Source of the DNA: Pavlovales sp. CCMP2436
Taxonomy: Eukaryota; Haptophyta; Pavlovophyceae; Pavlovales
NCBI GenBank assembly: GCA_026770615.1
Contig: MU631449.1
Location: forward strand, 37,354 to 59,173
Direction of reading: 5' to 3'
DNA length: 21,820 nucleotides
Numbering within the stretch: position 1 is the first letter of the stretch; each line of letters starts with the position of its first letter. Both the position numbers and the translations under genes were made by a program. Shown piece by piece: positions 8,744 through 19,786 of the stretch. The notes under the pieces were generated by a model that saw nothing but the letters and a program-made list of their open reading frames with translations, was not told where the DNA came from and did no database searches.

Positions 8744-9553
8744 ATGCATCAACTGCGCGACGAGGCGATAAAATCCATGGCTGCAGCCACGTCAGACCGA
8801 ATCTCTAGCTACGAGGTGCAAAAGTACCAAAACGCAATGTGGGCATCCCAGACCGCCGAAAGGCAGGCCGCCATCGAGCGCAAGAAGAAACAGGATGACA
8901 ACCACTCAGAAATGGAAGAAGAAGACCCAATGCCCACCAGCCAGACCCCCCCCCAAACCCCCGATCACCCAACATCGAGCAAGATGACTCGCCCACGCCA
9001 AACCCACCCACCCCAAGCGATCGCCCGTCTGCCACACCAAGCCCACCAACACAGCCCCCCGCCAGACCGAATGGACAGCCACGTCGCCGAGCAGCTAACC
9101 GAACCCAGCGCTGGCAACCTAGCAGCCCTCACACGCAAACGCCCGGCCAGCCAAAGCCATCCAAAAGCGCCGCCACACAAAAAGGCCAACTACCCCGGAA
9201 AAACCCCCGGCACAAAACGCCTGCCTAGCCAGAACCTCCCAGGCCCACCGCCATGCAAGAAAAACAGAGCAGAAAACCAGCAACCACCAAGCGACAATGG
9301 GGACGACCAAGACATCACAGCACAACGGATGCGAGCCCCGGCCGGCAACGTAAATAGCCTGTTGGCGTCAGTAGCGCTAGCCCCAGAACACGTGAATGGC
9401 GACGGAAACTGCCTGATTTATGCGGCACTAAAGAGCTCAGGGCGACCAGCCAGCTGGAATGCAGCCATACAAATACGCGAGGCGGCAATCACACTAGCAA
9501 TCGCCCTCCCGGTGGAGGTTAAAAGGGCCTCAGGCTATACAGACCGGATATAG
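8744..9553 (+). pseudogene. retroelement OTU-like cysteine-protease segment, N-terminal part
   Basis: Residues 1-60 are charged and probably helical. Residues 60-200 form a Pro/Gln/Lys-rich linker. At residues 219-229 (9398-9430) the motif GDGNCLIYAAL matches the OTU family signature around the catalytic aspartate and cysteine. OTU domains are deubiquitinating or polyprotein-cleaving cysteine proteases. The reading frame ends at 9553, within the domain, and continues in another frame. Function as an active protease is inferred from the motif only. Confidence 0.6.
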
Positions 9554-9555
9554 AC

Positions 9556-9995
9556 CCGGATGACCCCATGGGGAATGACCTAGTAGACCACAGTAAGTGA
9601 CCCAACTTCTGGCCATTAGCAGCGCAAGCAAAACACGGCCCTCCCCACTTCCCAGCAAACCAGGCCACATGGATGTCAGACAACATGCTCCACAGCATAG
9701 CGACAGTCATGAACACAGACATCGCGGTGCTGAAACTAAGCAGAGACCCCGGCAAAGTGGGCGACATTATCGACCTATATTACGCATACACCCCGCACCA
9801 ACCGCGGATCGGCAGTACCACATGGATACACCGAACTACTACAGAAGGCAGAGTACGGCAGAATAAGACCCTCGGTGAATTGCTCATGGCATCGCGCAGC
9901 GGGCAAAGCAGACAAATATGCGTAATCACCATCGACGCCAACATGACACACCTCAAGGACACGAGAAATATAGTAGACCTTACAAGCAAGGAGAG
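9556..9995 (+). pseudogene. OTU-like segment, C-terminal part
   Basis: After a frameshift, the frame containing PNFWPLAAQ and WMSDNMLHSIATVMNTDIAV continues the OTU domain; the W-x-S-D...LHSIA...I-V pattern matches the central strands of OTU folds. A TGA (about 9598-9600) lies within this stretch. A possible catalytic histidine is in ANMTHLKD at about 9950. Beyond about 9995 the open frame enters G-rich and Cys-rich sequence that I do not consider coding. Confidence 0.5.
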
Positions 9996-10571
9996 GGCAG
10001 GAAGGAAGGGGGAGGGGGGAGGTGGGCTGGCGCAGAAGTTCACTTTCTCTGCTTGTATTATGTGCTGTAGGTGCGGTGCGTGCGCAGGCGAGCCGCATTT
10101 CGAGACGAGCGAGATGCAGCAGAGGTTGATCAGCGCGCAAGTCGAGTGTCGTCGACAGTCGTGTGCCTGATCAGTCTTAGCGGAGATGACGGTATTCGGG
10201 GGCTCGGGAGCTGGTCCCAGTTTTAACTGGGAGACCGCGAACTGGACCGGACGTTTTTATAGATATTCACACACTGTAGGGAGGGCACTCGCCGAGTGAG
10301 TGATACATTGGTGATTACCTTCACTCAACACCTTTCAGTCACTCAAGTTACCAGTGTCTAGCTGTCACAGGAATGTCTGATTTTCTCGGTTCGGGAGATT
10401 CGTAAATCTCAGTAAAACCGTCACTGTTTAAGCTACGTAGATGGTCCCTATTTGCGACTACAGGAAAGCCGATGGGTCAAAATTGAGTTAATGCTCTCGA
10501 CTCGTTAGGGGTCGAAGAGCTATTTTAGTCGGAGACCCAGATCCTCACCATCCGACGGGCAATCGATCGCG
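9996..10571. other. region between retroelement and Sel1-like frame
   Basis: This holds a G-rich patch (about 9995-10030) and two small foldbacks: GGTCCCAGTT/AACTGGG at 10213-10235 and GAGATT/AATCTC near 10405-10420. I see no gene. It may include the 3' end of the retroelement. Confidence 0.45.
10213..10235. repeat. short inverted repeat
   Basis: CCCAGTT and AACTGGG face each other across a two-base loop, and the outer GGT and ACC can pair around a small bulge. Its role is unknown. Confidence 0.5.
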
Positions 10572-10760
10572 ATGGACTTCAGTCGCGAGTCCTCCGATGA
10601 CGTAGAGAATTATGTGCGCAACGCCAAGGAGGACAACACCTACGCAAAGTACTGCCTCGCCGCCTGCTTGGATCGCGGTCACGTCGTGGCTCCGGACAGG
10701 AAAAGGGCGAAGGAGCTTAACGGTGAGGTTGCGAATGTACGCAGCACCTTCTTCTACTAA
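10572..10760 (+). CDS. small Sel1-like open frame, possibly exon 1 of a two-exon gene
   Basis: An ATG in good context (CGCGATGG) opens a 62-residue frame with GC-rich coding texture. The segment AKYCLAACLDRGHVVAPDRK followed by RAKEL resembles one Sel1/TPR-like repeat, a helix-pair protein-interaction unit. A possible 39-base intron (10723-10761, G|GTGAGG to CTAAG|GA) would join it in phase to a downstream frame containing KLKVTDGIDTGEVSEVSS and reading to about 10935, with the open frame continuing to 11201. The intron would be shorter than others in this window, so I do not assert it. It could be a gene remnant. Confidence 0.4.
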   Translation: MDFSRESSDDVENYVRNAKEDNTYAKYCLAACLDRGHVVAPDRKRAKELNGEVANVRSTFFY

Positions 10761-10937
10761 GGACAGTCCGCACGGAAGCTTAAAGTCACTGACGGTATCG
10801 ATACCGGCGAGGTCAGTGAGGTCAGCTCGGATGGCCGCATGGTTGAAGTCACTAGAGTCCCCGCGGGCACAACGAAGGCGTGGAATAAGCAGAGAGCCAG
10901 CAACTTTGTGCTAGATGTGCAGGCGCTGCCACCCCAG

Positions 10938-10979
10938 TGTCATCCTCCAGCAAATTGGACTCAAAGCTGGAGGATGACA
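10938..10979. repeat. perfect inverted repeat with 14-bp arms
   Basis: TGTCATCCTCCAGC (10938-10951) is followed after 14 bases by its exact reverse complement GCTGGAGGATGACA (10966-10979). An RNA copy would form a strong hairpin. It sits just after the coding-like sequence downstream of the Sel1-like frame, so it could act in 3' end formation, or it could be a small transposon relic. Confidence 0.75.
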
Positions 10980-11725
10980 ATGTGCCCTCGTACCTCGTCG
11001 ATCATAGCGGCCCGATGTGTGCAGCATAATTATACACAAAAGTCAAAATTACAAAAAGAGAAAACGGAAACAAATATAAAAATCGCAGCAAAACTATTCG
11101 CCAGATCTTGGGTCATCCCTCCCCCGGCCCCGCGCACGCATGCGTCTGAAGCCTGGCGCGCACTCTTTATGAGCGGGCAGCTTTTGCATGCGGTGATCTG
11201 AAAGGAGCGTGCAAAATACCTCCCGCGCTCAAAAGCGTTAGCTGTCGGACGCGCGTGCCTGAGTGACGCGCCTAACTACATTGATATGACGCCGTACACA
11301 AAAATCAGAGCCGTTCCTTGTTGTTGTGGTCGACATATAGTGACGCATTAATTTATTAAATCTTAGATGTCTCGCTGTTTTTATTTTGCAAATTTAGATA
11401 TTCGGTTTTAGCATTCTCGAGAATTTGTTCAAATGTCACCTTAATGATTAACATTCGTAGTGGGTATGAGATTACCAGTCAGATAGAAAGGTTTGAACCG
11501 TAATTAAATTGAGCTTTGATTAGAATGTTTTCATCTATGTGCGCTGCAGCGCTGCACGTTAGATTGATTTCAGTGATATTTGTCCCATATTGAATAAATA
11601 CGGCTTTATCATATCGGTCGATTTTTTTTTTTATCGTGAGCAGGATCATGCTTGCCATCTTGCTCTGCATTGATATTAATGCCGCGCTGGGCAAAGTGAT
11701 GAAGGGTATTAGATCCTATTTACTA

Positions 11726-11752
11726 GTGTAAGTTTGTCCGTCCCCGGGAGGA
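11726..11752 (+). repeat. GTCCGTCCCCGGGAGGA motif, copy 1
   Basis: GTGTAAGTTT is followed directly by GTCCGTCCCCGGGAGGA. The same two blocks recur at 13279-13315 in SRP54 intron 6, there separated by 11 extra bases. Confidence 0.6.
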
Positions 11753-12092
11753 TCGCATACTGGAAATGAGCGTTGAAGAACACTCAAAACCAGGGATCCA
11801 TCCCGGGCACACGGATACCGTCCCTACCGCGGATCAGGTCAGTCACACGACATTCGACGACTCTCGACTGATGCGCTGATCGACCGTCGCTGTATCTCCC
11901 CCGGCGCCTCTGGAAATGCAGCTCGTCTGCGAGCGCGGCACACCTTTGCGTATCACAAACATTACTTCAGCACTAGCCTTAATCACATATATTGCGGTTC
12001 TTGCCCCGGGGGACAAAAACCGCAAATATGCGTGGGATATTTACTGACCCAGTCTATCCCACCCTTTGAGTCTGGGGTGGTCTGTGCACTGG

Positions 12093-12211
12093 TGTCCGTT
12101 GAGGGTGTGGGCGCATACTGCATTGGTGGCATGGTCGCTGGTGCCTCGTTTTGAGCGATGCTGTCCGTTGGGGGTACGGGTTCATAAATAGGTGGTATGG
12201 CCCATAGTGCC
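12093..12211. repeat. degenerate 69-bp tandem repeat
   Basis: TGTCCGTTGAGGGTGTGGG at 12093 and TGTCCGTTGGGGGTACGGG at 12162 start two related units; both continue through TGGTGGCATGG/GGTGGTATGG and end in GTGCC. Confidence 0.5.
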
Positions 12212-12691
12212 TATTCGGCCGATTGGTCGCCGTGTGTCCATATTTCGCTCTTCCGAGCTGAGACTTGGAATGTAGGGTCTCAAGAGGCAAATAAACAGAC
12301 TCAACCCTTCGCTAAGCGTGCAATAGATTTAATTAAAATCTGTAATAAAATGCCAAAGTTAATTAAAGTGACATCTCCTATCCGCATAGGATTTGACCAG
12401 GGATAACCAACAGGATGGTAACTAAGTGCCCTTTGGGCTGCACCAGGGGTGAGATAGGCACGTCTGAGGATACGTTAAGTTAGGCTGCCCCACATGCTCA
12501 GAATATGCGGCGAGCCATCAGCATTCCCGGCGTGGCGTGCGACACACGATGTTGGCACGTGCGCCTACAATTATGCCCGAATTTGGCCTCCATGGCCATG
12601 CTGAAAAAATCCTTTTTTTCTACAATGATTTCAATAAATTAAAATTATGTCGGACGAGCGGTAGGCCGCATCATCATCAATCTGATTAAAT

Positions 12692-12801
12692 AATGACTAT
12701 CCCCATGCCGTGGTGTCCACGGCGATGTGCGGTGACCATGGGTCCCCACCGCGCAGTTCGTCGGCTACATCGTGCTGAATACTCCCTATTTAATAGTCAT
12801 T
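12692..12801. repeat. foldback element with nested hairpins
   Basis: AATGACTAT (12692-12700) and ATAGTCATT (12793-12801) form outer arms. Inside are two strong hairpins: GCCGTGG-TGT-CCACGGC (12707-12723) and GTGCGGTG paired with CACCGCGC (12727-12734 and 12747-12754, one G-U pair). It could be a short MITE-like transposon or a structured RNA. Confidence 0.5.
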
Positions 12802-12953
12802 TAGACTCTTGAATAGGGGCAGGGGTGGGACCGATGTAATCATTTGCTAAGAAACTGAGCCTCAGTCTGAAAAGCGCCGTTCTTCTTGGCACTTTAATAT
12901 TGCCCGTGACACCCTGTAGACGCCAGTTTAAATCTGTATCTAGTTACTGATGT

Positions 12954-12989
12954 TATGAACCGACAATGACGGAGTCTCGAGCGAAATAA
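12954..12989 (+). repeat. GAGGACTCGAG motif, diverged copy
   Basis: GAACCGACAATGACGGAGTC continues into TCGAGCGAAATAAA, resembling the block at 861-889. It lies just beyond the SRP54 stop codon, on the same side as copy 2 lies relative to the coiled-coil gene. Confidence 0.4.
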
Positions 12990-13100
12990 ATTATTTAAAT
13001 ATATATAGAAGTTGATTTATTTACTTATCTAATTGCTAGTTACAGTACACCGGCACCGACCGGAGGGTTCGCGATCGACCCGTCGACGTCAGCCGAACGA

Positions 13101-16181
<3,081 letters not shown>

Positions 16182-16312
16182 GGTGGCAGGCGGGGGAGCG
16201 AGGGGAGCGCCCGGTGGCGGCAAGCGGGGGCGAGGGGAGAGCCCCTTGCGCGCTCTACTGCTTCCCGGCCCAGCTCAGATTACACGCCGGCGCGTGTATG
16301 TGCAAATCAACG
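16182..16312. promoter_or_regulatory. head-to-head promoter region between SRP54 and N6AMT1-like gene
   Basis: Only 131 bases separate the two start codons. The region is GC-rich with AGCGAGGGGAGCG-like blocks near the SRP54 start. Such a short spacer must hold both promoters and 5' UTRs, so a bidirectional promoter is likely. No defined element is recognised. Confidence 0.5.
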
Positions 16313-17020
16313 ATGGAGGACTCGGAAGCGACGTGTGGGCCCGCACCGCTGCCAAAGGTGGCCTACGCCGAGCCCGGGGATGCAGCGCACGTGTACGAGC
16401 CGGCCGACGACACCTTTCTGCTCATGGACGTGCTCAAGGCCGAGGCGCCGCGCATCCGCGCGCTCGCGCCGGCCGTGTGCCTCGAGATCGGCAGCGGGAG
16501 CGGCGCGGTGACCAGCTCCTTCTTCGTGAGCCTGCAGCTGCCCACGCCCGCGCTCTTCCTCTGCACCGACATCAACCCGCGCGCCGCCGCGACGACACGC
16601 GCCACCTGCGCGCTCAACCGCGTGCGCCCCTTCGACATTGTGCGCACCGACTTTGTGCACGCGCTCGCCGCCCGCCTGCACGGGCAGGTGGACGTGCTGA
16701 TCTTCAACCCGCCCTACGTGCCGAGCCCGCCCGACGAGATGGGCACCGACCGCATCGAGGCAGCATGGGCGGGCGGCGAGCGCGGGCGCGAGGTGATCGA
16801 CCGGCTGCTCCCCCTCGTCGGCGCGCTGCTCTCCCCCTCCGGCGCCTTCTACCTCCTGCTCGAGGCGGCCAACGAGCCCGCGGAGATCGCGACGCGCTTG
16901 GGCGAGCTCGGGCTCGACGCATGCGAGGTCGGCGCCAAGCGTGCGCGCAATGAGCGGCTCAGTGTCTGGCGAATCACGCACGCGCTGCCGGCCAGCGGGG
17001 CGAGCATCTCTACGTTCTAA
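16313..17020 (+). CDS. N6AMT1: HemK2/N6AMT1-type protein glutamine methyltransferase (235 aa)
   Basis: This family uses S-adenosylmethionine to methylate the glutamine of the GGQ motif in release factor eRF1, working with a small zinc-finger partner (TRM112). The SAM-binding motif LEIGSGSG is at residues 57-64, an acidic residue ends the next strand (CTDINP), and the NPPY catalytic motif, here NPPYVPSPPDE, starts at residue 132. Upstream VYEPADDTFLLMD and downstream EAAWAGGERGREVIDRLLP are typical of the eukaryotic HemK2 branch. Human N6AMT1 is 214 aa. The gene is one exon. I chose the ATG at 16313 for its context (A at -3, G at +4); an in-frame ATG at 16298 in weak context would add five residues. 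The partner is not in the window. Confidence 0.92.
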   Translation: MEDSEATCGPAPLPKVAYAEPGDAAHVYEPADDTFLLMDVLKAEAPRIRALAPAVCLEIGSGSGAVTSSFFVSLQLPTPALFLCTDINPRAAATTRATCALNRVRPFDIVRTDFVHALAARLHGQVDVLIFNPPYVPSPPDEMGTDRIEAAWAGGERGREVIDRLLPLVGALLSPSGAFYLLLEAANEPAEIATRLGELGLDACEVGAKRARNERLSVWRITHALPASGASISTF

Positions 17021-17044
17021 TCCGAGCTCCTGAGCTATCGCTCG

Positions 17045-17731
17045 GTGCTTAGGCTACCGCTTTCTCTCGTCGTGAAGCGCGCCCACATTATCGACGCCAA
17101 TCCGCTCCTCGCCGAGGGCAAGCCGGCTTTGCTCAACAAGATCGGCAGCAGGGATGAGCGCTCCGCCCCGCTGTCCGCCGGCTCGATCAAGCACTACGCT
17201 TGCGCGGTGGGGCATCATCTCGTCGAGCACTTCGCCGCGCTCGGCAAGGACCTCTCCAGCTCTCGCTCCCGACGTGGCCGAGGCCGCGACGTGCAATCTG
17301 CTGCTTGTCCGACACAGCTTCCCTATCGACGTGGCCAAAGCCGCGACGTGCGGTCTGCTGTCTGTCTCTGTATCGCTATTCCAGAATTTTGGCAAGGGCA
17401 TCTCGCAGCTCTCGCTCATCGAGGTGCTCACACACACGGACCCCGAGCGCGTCTACGCCTATCTCGAGGGCAAGCTCTCGGCCGCATCCTTTGGCGGCTT
17501 CTTCGTCAAACTGAAGATGCTCTACTGTCAGGGCGTTGCCTGTGGTCCCAACCTCGAGAAGTGGGTTGCCGCTGGCCCTCAAGGCCAAGGAAACTGAAGA
17601 TGCTCTACTGTCAGGGCGTTGCCGGTGGTCCCAACCTCGAGAAGTGGGTTGCGCTGGCCCTCAAGGCCAAGGACGCGGCCGTGCTGACCGTCCCGTCGAC
17701 CAAGCACCTCAAGATGCACATCACTGTGTAA
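17045..17731 (+). pseudogene. unrecognised coding-like segment with internal duplications, part 1
   Basis: The plus strand has GC-rich codons, but the likely reading frame changes. One frame reads VKRAHIIDANPLLAEGKPAL from about 17065 to 17260; another reads PDVAEAATCNLLLV at about 17269 through ERVYAYLEGK (17438-17470) to about 17575; a third finishes at a TAA at 17729. There is a 57-bp in-frame tandem repeat (GACGTGGCC at 17271 and 17328) and a near-perfect duplication with 83-bp period (17508 and 17591) that breaks the frame. I do not recognise the family. It could be a decayed duplicate of a gene located elsewhere. Confidence 0.45.
17508..17673 (+). repeat. 83-bp tandem duplication
   Basis: AAACTGAAGATGCTCTACTG starts at 17508 and 17591. 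The copies are almost identical; the first has one extra C in GCCGCTGG compared with GCGCTGG in the second. The period is not a multiple of three, so it disrupts the reading frame. Confidence 0.9.
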
Positions 17732-17768
17732 ACTCGGTATTGGGGGCCTGGCAGTATATACGCAGGGT

Positions 17769-18290
17769 GTGCTGGCATTCAGCACGGGTGCGTCATTGCG
17801 CCACGTCTCCGAGTTCTTCCTTCAACAAGCCGACCCGGTCACGATCGTGACCACCGTTGGCGTCACCGAGGTCGCCCCCGAAACGCCGACCGCGTCTACG
17901 CCTACCTCGAGGGCAAGCATGGTTCAAGAATTACACAAACTCACCGTCGGCGTCATCGAGGTCGCCCCCCGCAACACTGTGCTCACCAAACCTGCCATCA
18001 ACGGCGACCAGGGCCCCGGCGAGAACTACTTCGAGACCTACGAGGTTGCCGACGAGTTGCGCGGCTGCATCGTCTTGGCCGGCAAGCACAAGCGCAAGGA
18101 CGACACAAGCGCAACAACTATCTCATGATGAAAGCCCGCGGCGAGAAGGTTGCCATCGGCGCCGTCGTCCTCGACATCGAGCTCACCGAGTTCATCATCA
18201 GCAGCCACACCGCACAGCCGCGCAAGTACCTCCTCGGCAACAGGACCGTTGACCACGGTATGCGTGTGCTCTGCAAAGGTCCCTTGATTT
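17769..18290 (+). pseudogene. unrecognised coding-like segment, part 2
   Basis: A frame from about 17769 reads LRHVSEFFLQQADPVTIVTT, then a 90-bp in-frame repeat (ACCGTTGGCGTC at 17853, ACCGTCGGCGTC at 17943) and a strongly coding-like GENYFETYEVADELRGCIVL to a TGA near 18126. A frame shift near 18100 leads to NNYLMMKARGEKVAIGAVVL, ending at a TGA near 18290. The ERVYAYLEGK-type motif of part 1 recurs at about 17890-17925 in another frame. Not recognised; probably the same decayed gene. Confidence 0.45.
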
Positions 18291-18391
18291 GAGTGTTTCT
18301 CAACGCTTGGGTCCGGTGGAGACCTGTCAGGGGACGGATTACATCTAGACACAACAGCCCAGCGTTGTACAAGGTGAAAAAGTGCTTCTAA

Positions 18392-18720
18392 GGAGCGCCG
18401 CAGCGCATCGAATGGATGATCATCTACCGGCGCGCGACCTTCGATCGCTTGGTGTCGGCTGAGCTCCACGCGGCGCGCGCCAACCTCGCGCTCGACAAGC
18501 TCGAGCTGCTCTCCAATGATACATCTAGATACATCACTCTAAAGATACATCACGATAATATTATTATGATTATTTTATTAAATTAAATTTTGACCTCGAC
18601 CCGGCTACGCTCAAGATGAATGAACACGAGCGTCTACCAGGAGGTGATGCAACACGACCTCGCGCCATCATACTCACCATCAAGAACAAAGCGGCCATCT
18701 ACAGCCTCCTCAAGAAGTAA
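18392..18720 (+). pseudogene. unrecognised coding-like segments, part 3
   Basis: After a TAA at 18389, a frame reads PQRIEWMIIYRRATFDRLVS and about 25 further residues to about 18515, in GC-rich codons. After an AT-rich gap of about 75 bases another frame (18589-18720) reads FDLDPATLKMNEHERLPGG to a TAA after NKAAIYSLLKK. These could be the last exons of the gene represented in parts 1 and 2. Splice sites are not clear, so I leave them as fragments. Confidence 0.35.
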
Positions 18721-19410
18721 GCACCTGCGCAAGCAGCACCGAGATAGTGCGTGTTTGCTCGCTCGAAGTGCCCGAGCGGCCCGCGCCATACGCGCGCCAA
18801 ACTCGGCCACCATGACGCGCTCGCGGCGCCCGCCCCGCCACGCGCCCACCCTCTACGGCAGATATGATGAAATATACATAGCTGCAGTAGATTCGTGTCT
18901 AACTTTTTGGAAAGCCGGTTCGATGTCATAATTCACTATACTGCGACTTTAAATTACATACGAACAAACGTATTAATTTACTATTGAACTTAAAATTTCT
19001 GATAAATGCATGAAGTATAGCTCGCCGAGCGACAAAGCCAGTAAGCCTAGAGCGAGCTCTGTCTTCAATCATGTAGTACTTCAACAATCGACCCGGCGGT
19101 CGTTTTGCACTTGCGGGCTGCCCCCCTCCTGACCGAAACCATAGCCACAATATTTCTTTATAATTATCCGCAAATAAAAACTTTACCCGATATCGAGCTC
19201 CATGAGTAGTAATAATATTAGAATGACGTGCGCTGTGTGCGCAGCTCACCGAACATGCCCATTTTCACGGGGGCGGCTGCTATCTCCTTCTCCCGGCCCC
19301 GGCCATGATTCCCAACAAGGGGTCTCTAGCCGGCCGGACACGGGACAGGGCGACTCAAGAATCTTCCTCTTAACTGAATAAACTTTCTTGTTTCAACAAA
19401 CTATACTTCA
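18721..19410. other. gene-poor region
   Basis: GC-rich to about 18870, then AT-rich to about 19230. I see no gene. Around 19250-19350 the sequence is GC-rich with short C and G runs but has no clear feature. Confidence 0.5.
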
Positions 19411-19707
19411 TTACGTCTGTTGGCGTGGTGTGTGCGAGCTTGGGTTCCTCGAAAGTGAGTAGTGATGTCGCTGGTGTATGACTCGGATTTTTATTTTCTG
19501 TGCCTGCCATTCTGGGTTCGAGCGCACGAGTGTGGTTATGGCGTGTGCTTGCTGTTTACGTGGTTTTCCTCCTTGTGTGATACTGCTTCTTGGTGCTTCT
19601 GTGTCCACGGGCAGCCTATCTCCTGTGGGTGGCAGTGGGGCTTCTTCTGCATGGGCTTTGACCAGTGTGCCGTTGGTGGGTGTCCAGGGTGGGCCTGCGC
19701 GGTAAAA
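19411..19707 (-). pseudogene. Pro-rich coding-like fragment, possibly from a retroelement
   Basis: On the minus strand a frame stays open for about 98 codons from just after a TAA near 19708, reading AGPPWTPTNGTLVKAHAEEA, VDTEAPRSS and TTLVRSNPEWQAQKIK. Its A/C-rich codon use and Pro/Gln-rich composition resemble the linker before the OTU domain of the element at 6880-9990. I cannot show homology by eye, so this is a suggestion only. Confidence 0.3.
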
Positions 19708-19786
19708 TTACAGGGTTCGGTGGACTTTCTTTCCGTCAGCGTGGTGCGTGGCTACTGCTATGTCGATAGATGGTTAGATGACAACT

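Larger units (their letters stand above)
6880..9990 (+). mobile_element. degenerate non-LTR-like retroelement with RNase H, zinc-finger and OTU regions
   Basis: A run of plus-strand coding-like segments, broken by stops and frameshifts, carries in order: a poorly conserved leading segment (about 6880-7370), an RNase H-like domain, a post-RNase H segment, a CxxC...HxC zinc finger of the kind that follows reverse transcriptase in LINE elements, a Pro-rich linker, and an OTU-type cysteine-protease-like domain. Codon use is A/C-rich and unlike the GC-rich host genes on either side. I find no recognisable reverse transcriptase YxDD core in the window, so the element is 5'-truncated or too decayed. 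The ends are approximate and I see no target-site duplication or poly-A tail. The class is inferred. Confidence 0.65.
11205..13100. other. gene-poor region
   Basis: I find no convincing gene in these 1.9 kb. Short open frames here have AT-rich, non-coding texture. The region holds a shared GTCCGTCCCCGGGAGGA motif (11726-11752), a degenerate 69-bp tandem repeat (12093-12211), a foldback of about 110 bp (12692-12801) and a GAGTCTCGAGCG motif (12954-12989). Confidence 0.55.

Noticed and set aside
10021..10170. Cys-rich tail of the last retroelement frame (FSACIMCCRCGACAG) as a metal-binding domain
   Set aside because: It follows a G-rich low-complexity stretch, has no conserved spacing and codon use changes there; probably chance read-through.
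11479..11694. 71-codon minus-strand frame as a gene
   Set aside because: AT-rich, contains a poly-Lys run from a homopolymer, no recognisable motif or splice context.
18038..18469. 143-codon minus-strand frame as a gene
   Set aside because: The opposite strand has better codon texture over most of this stretch, so it looks like a shadow.
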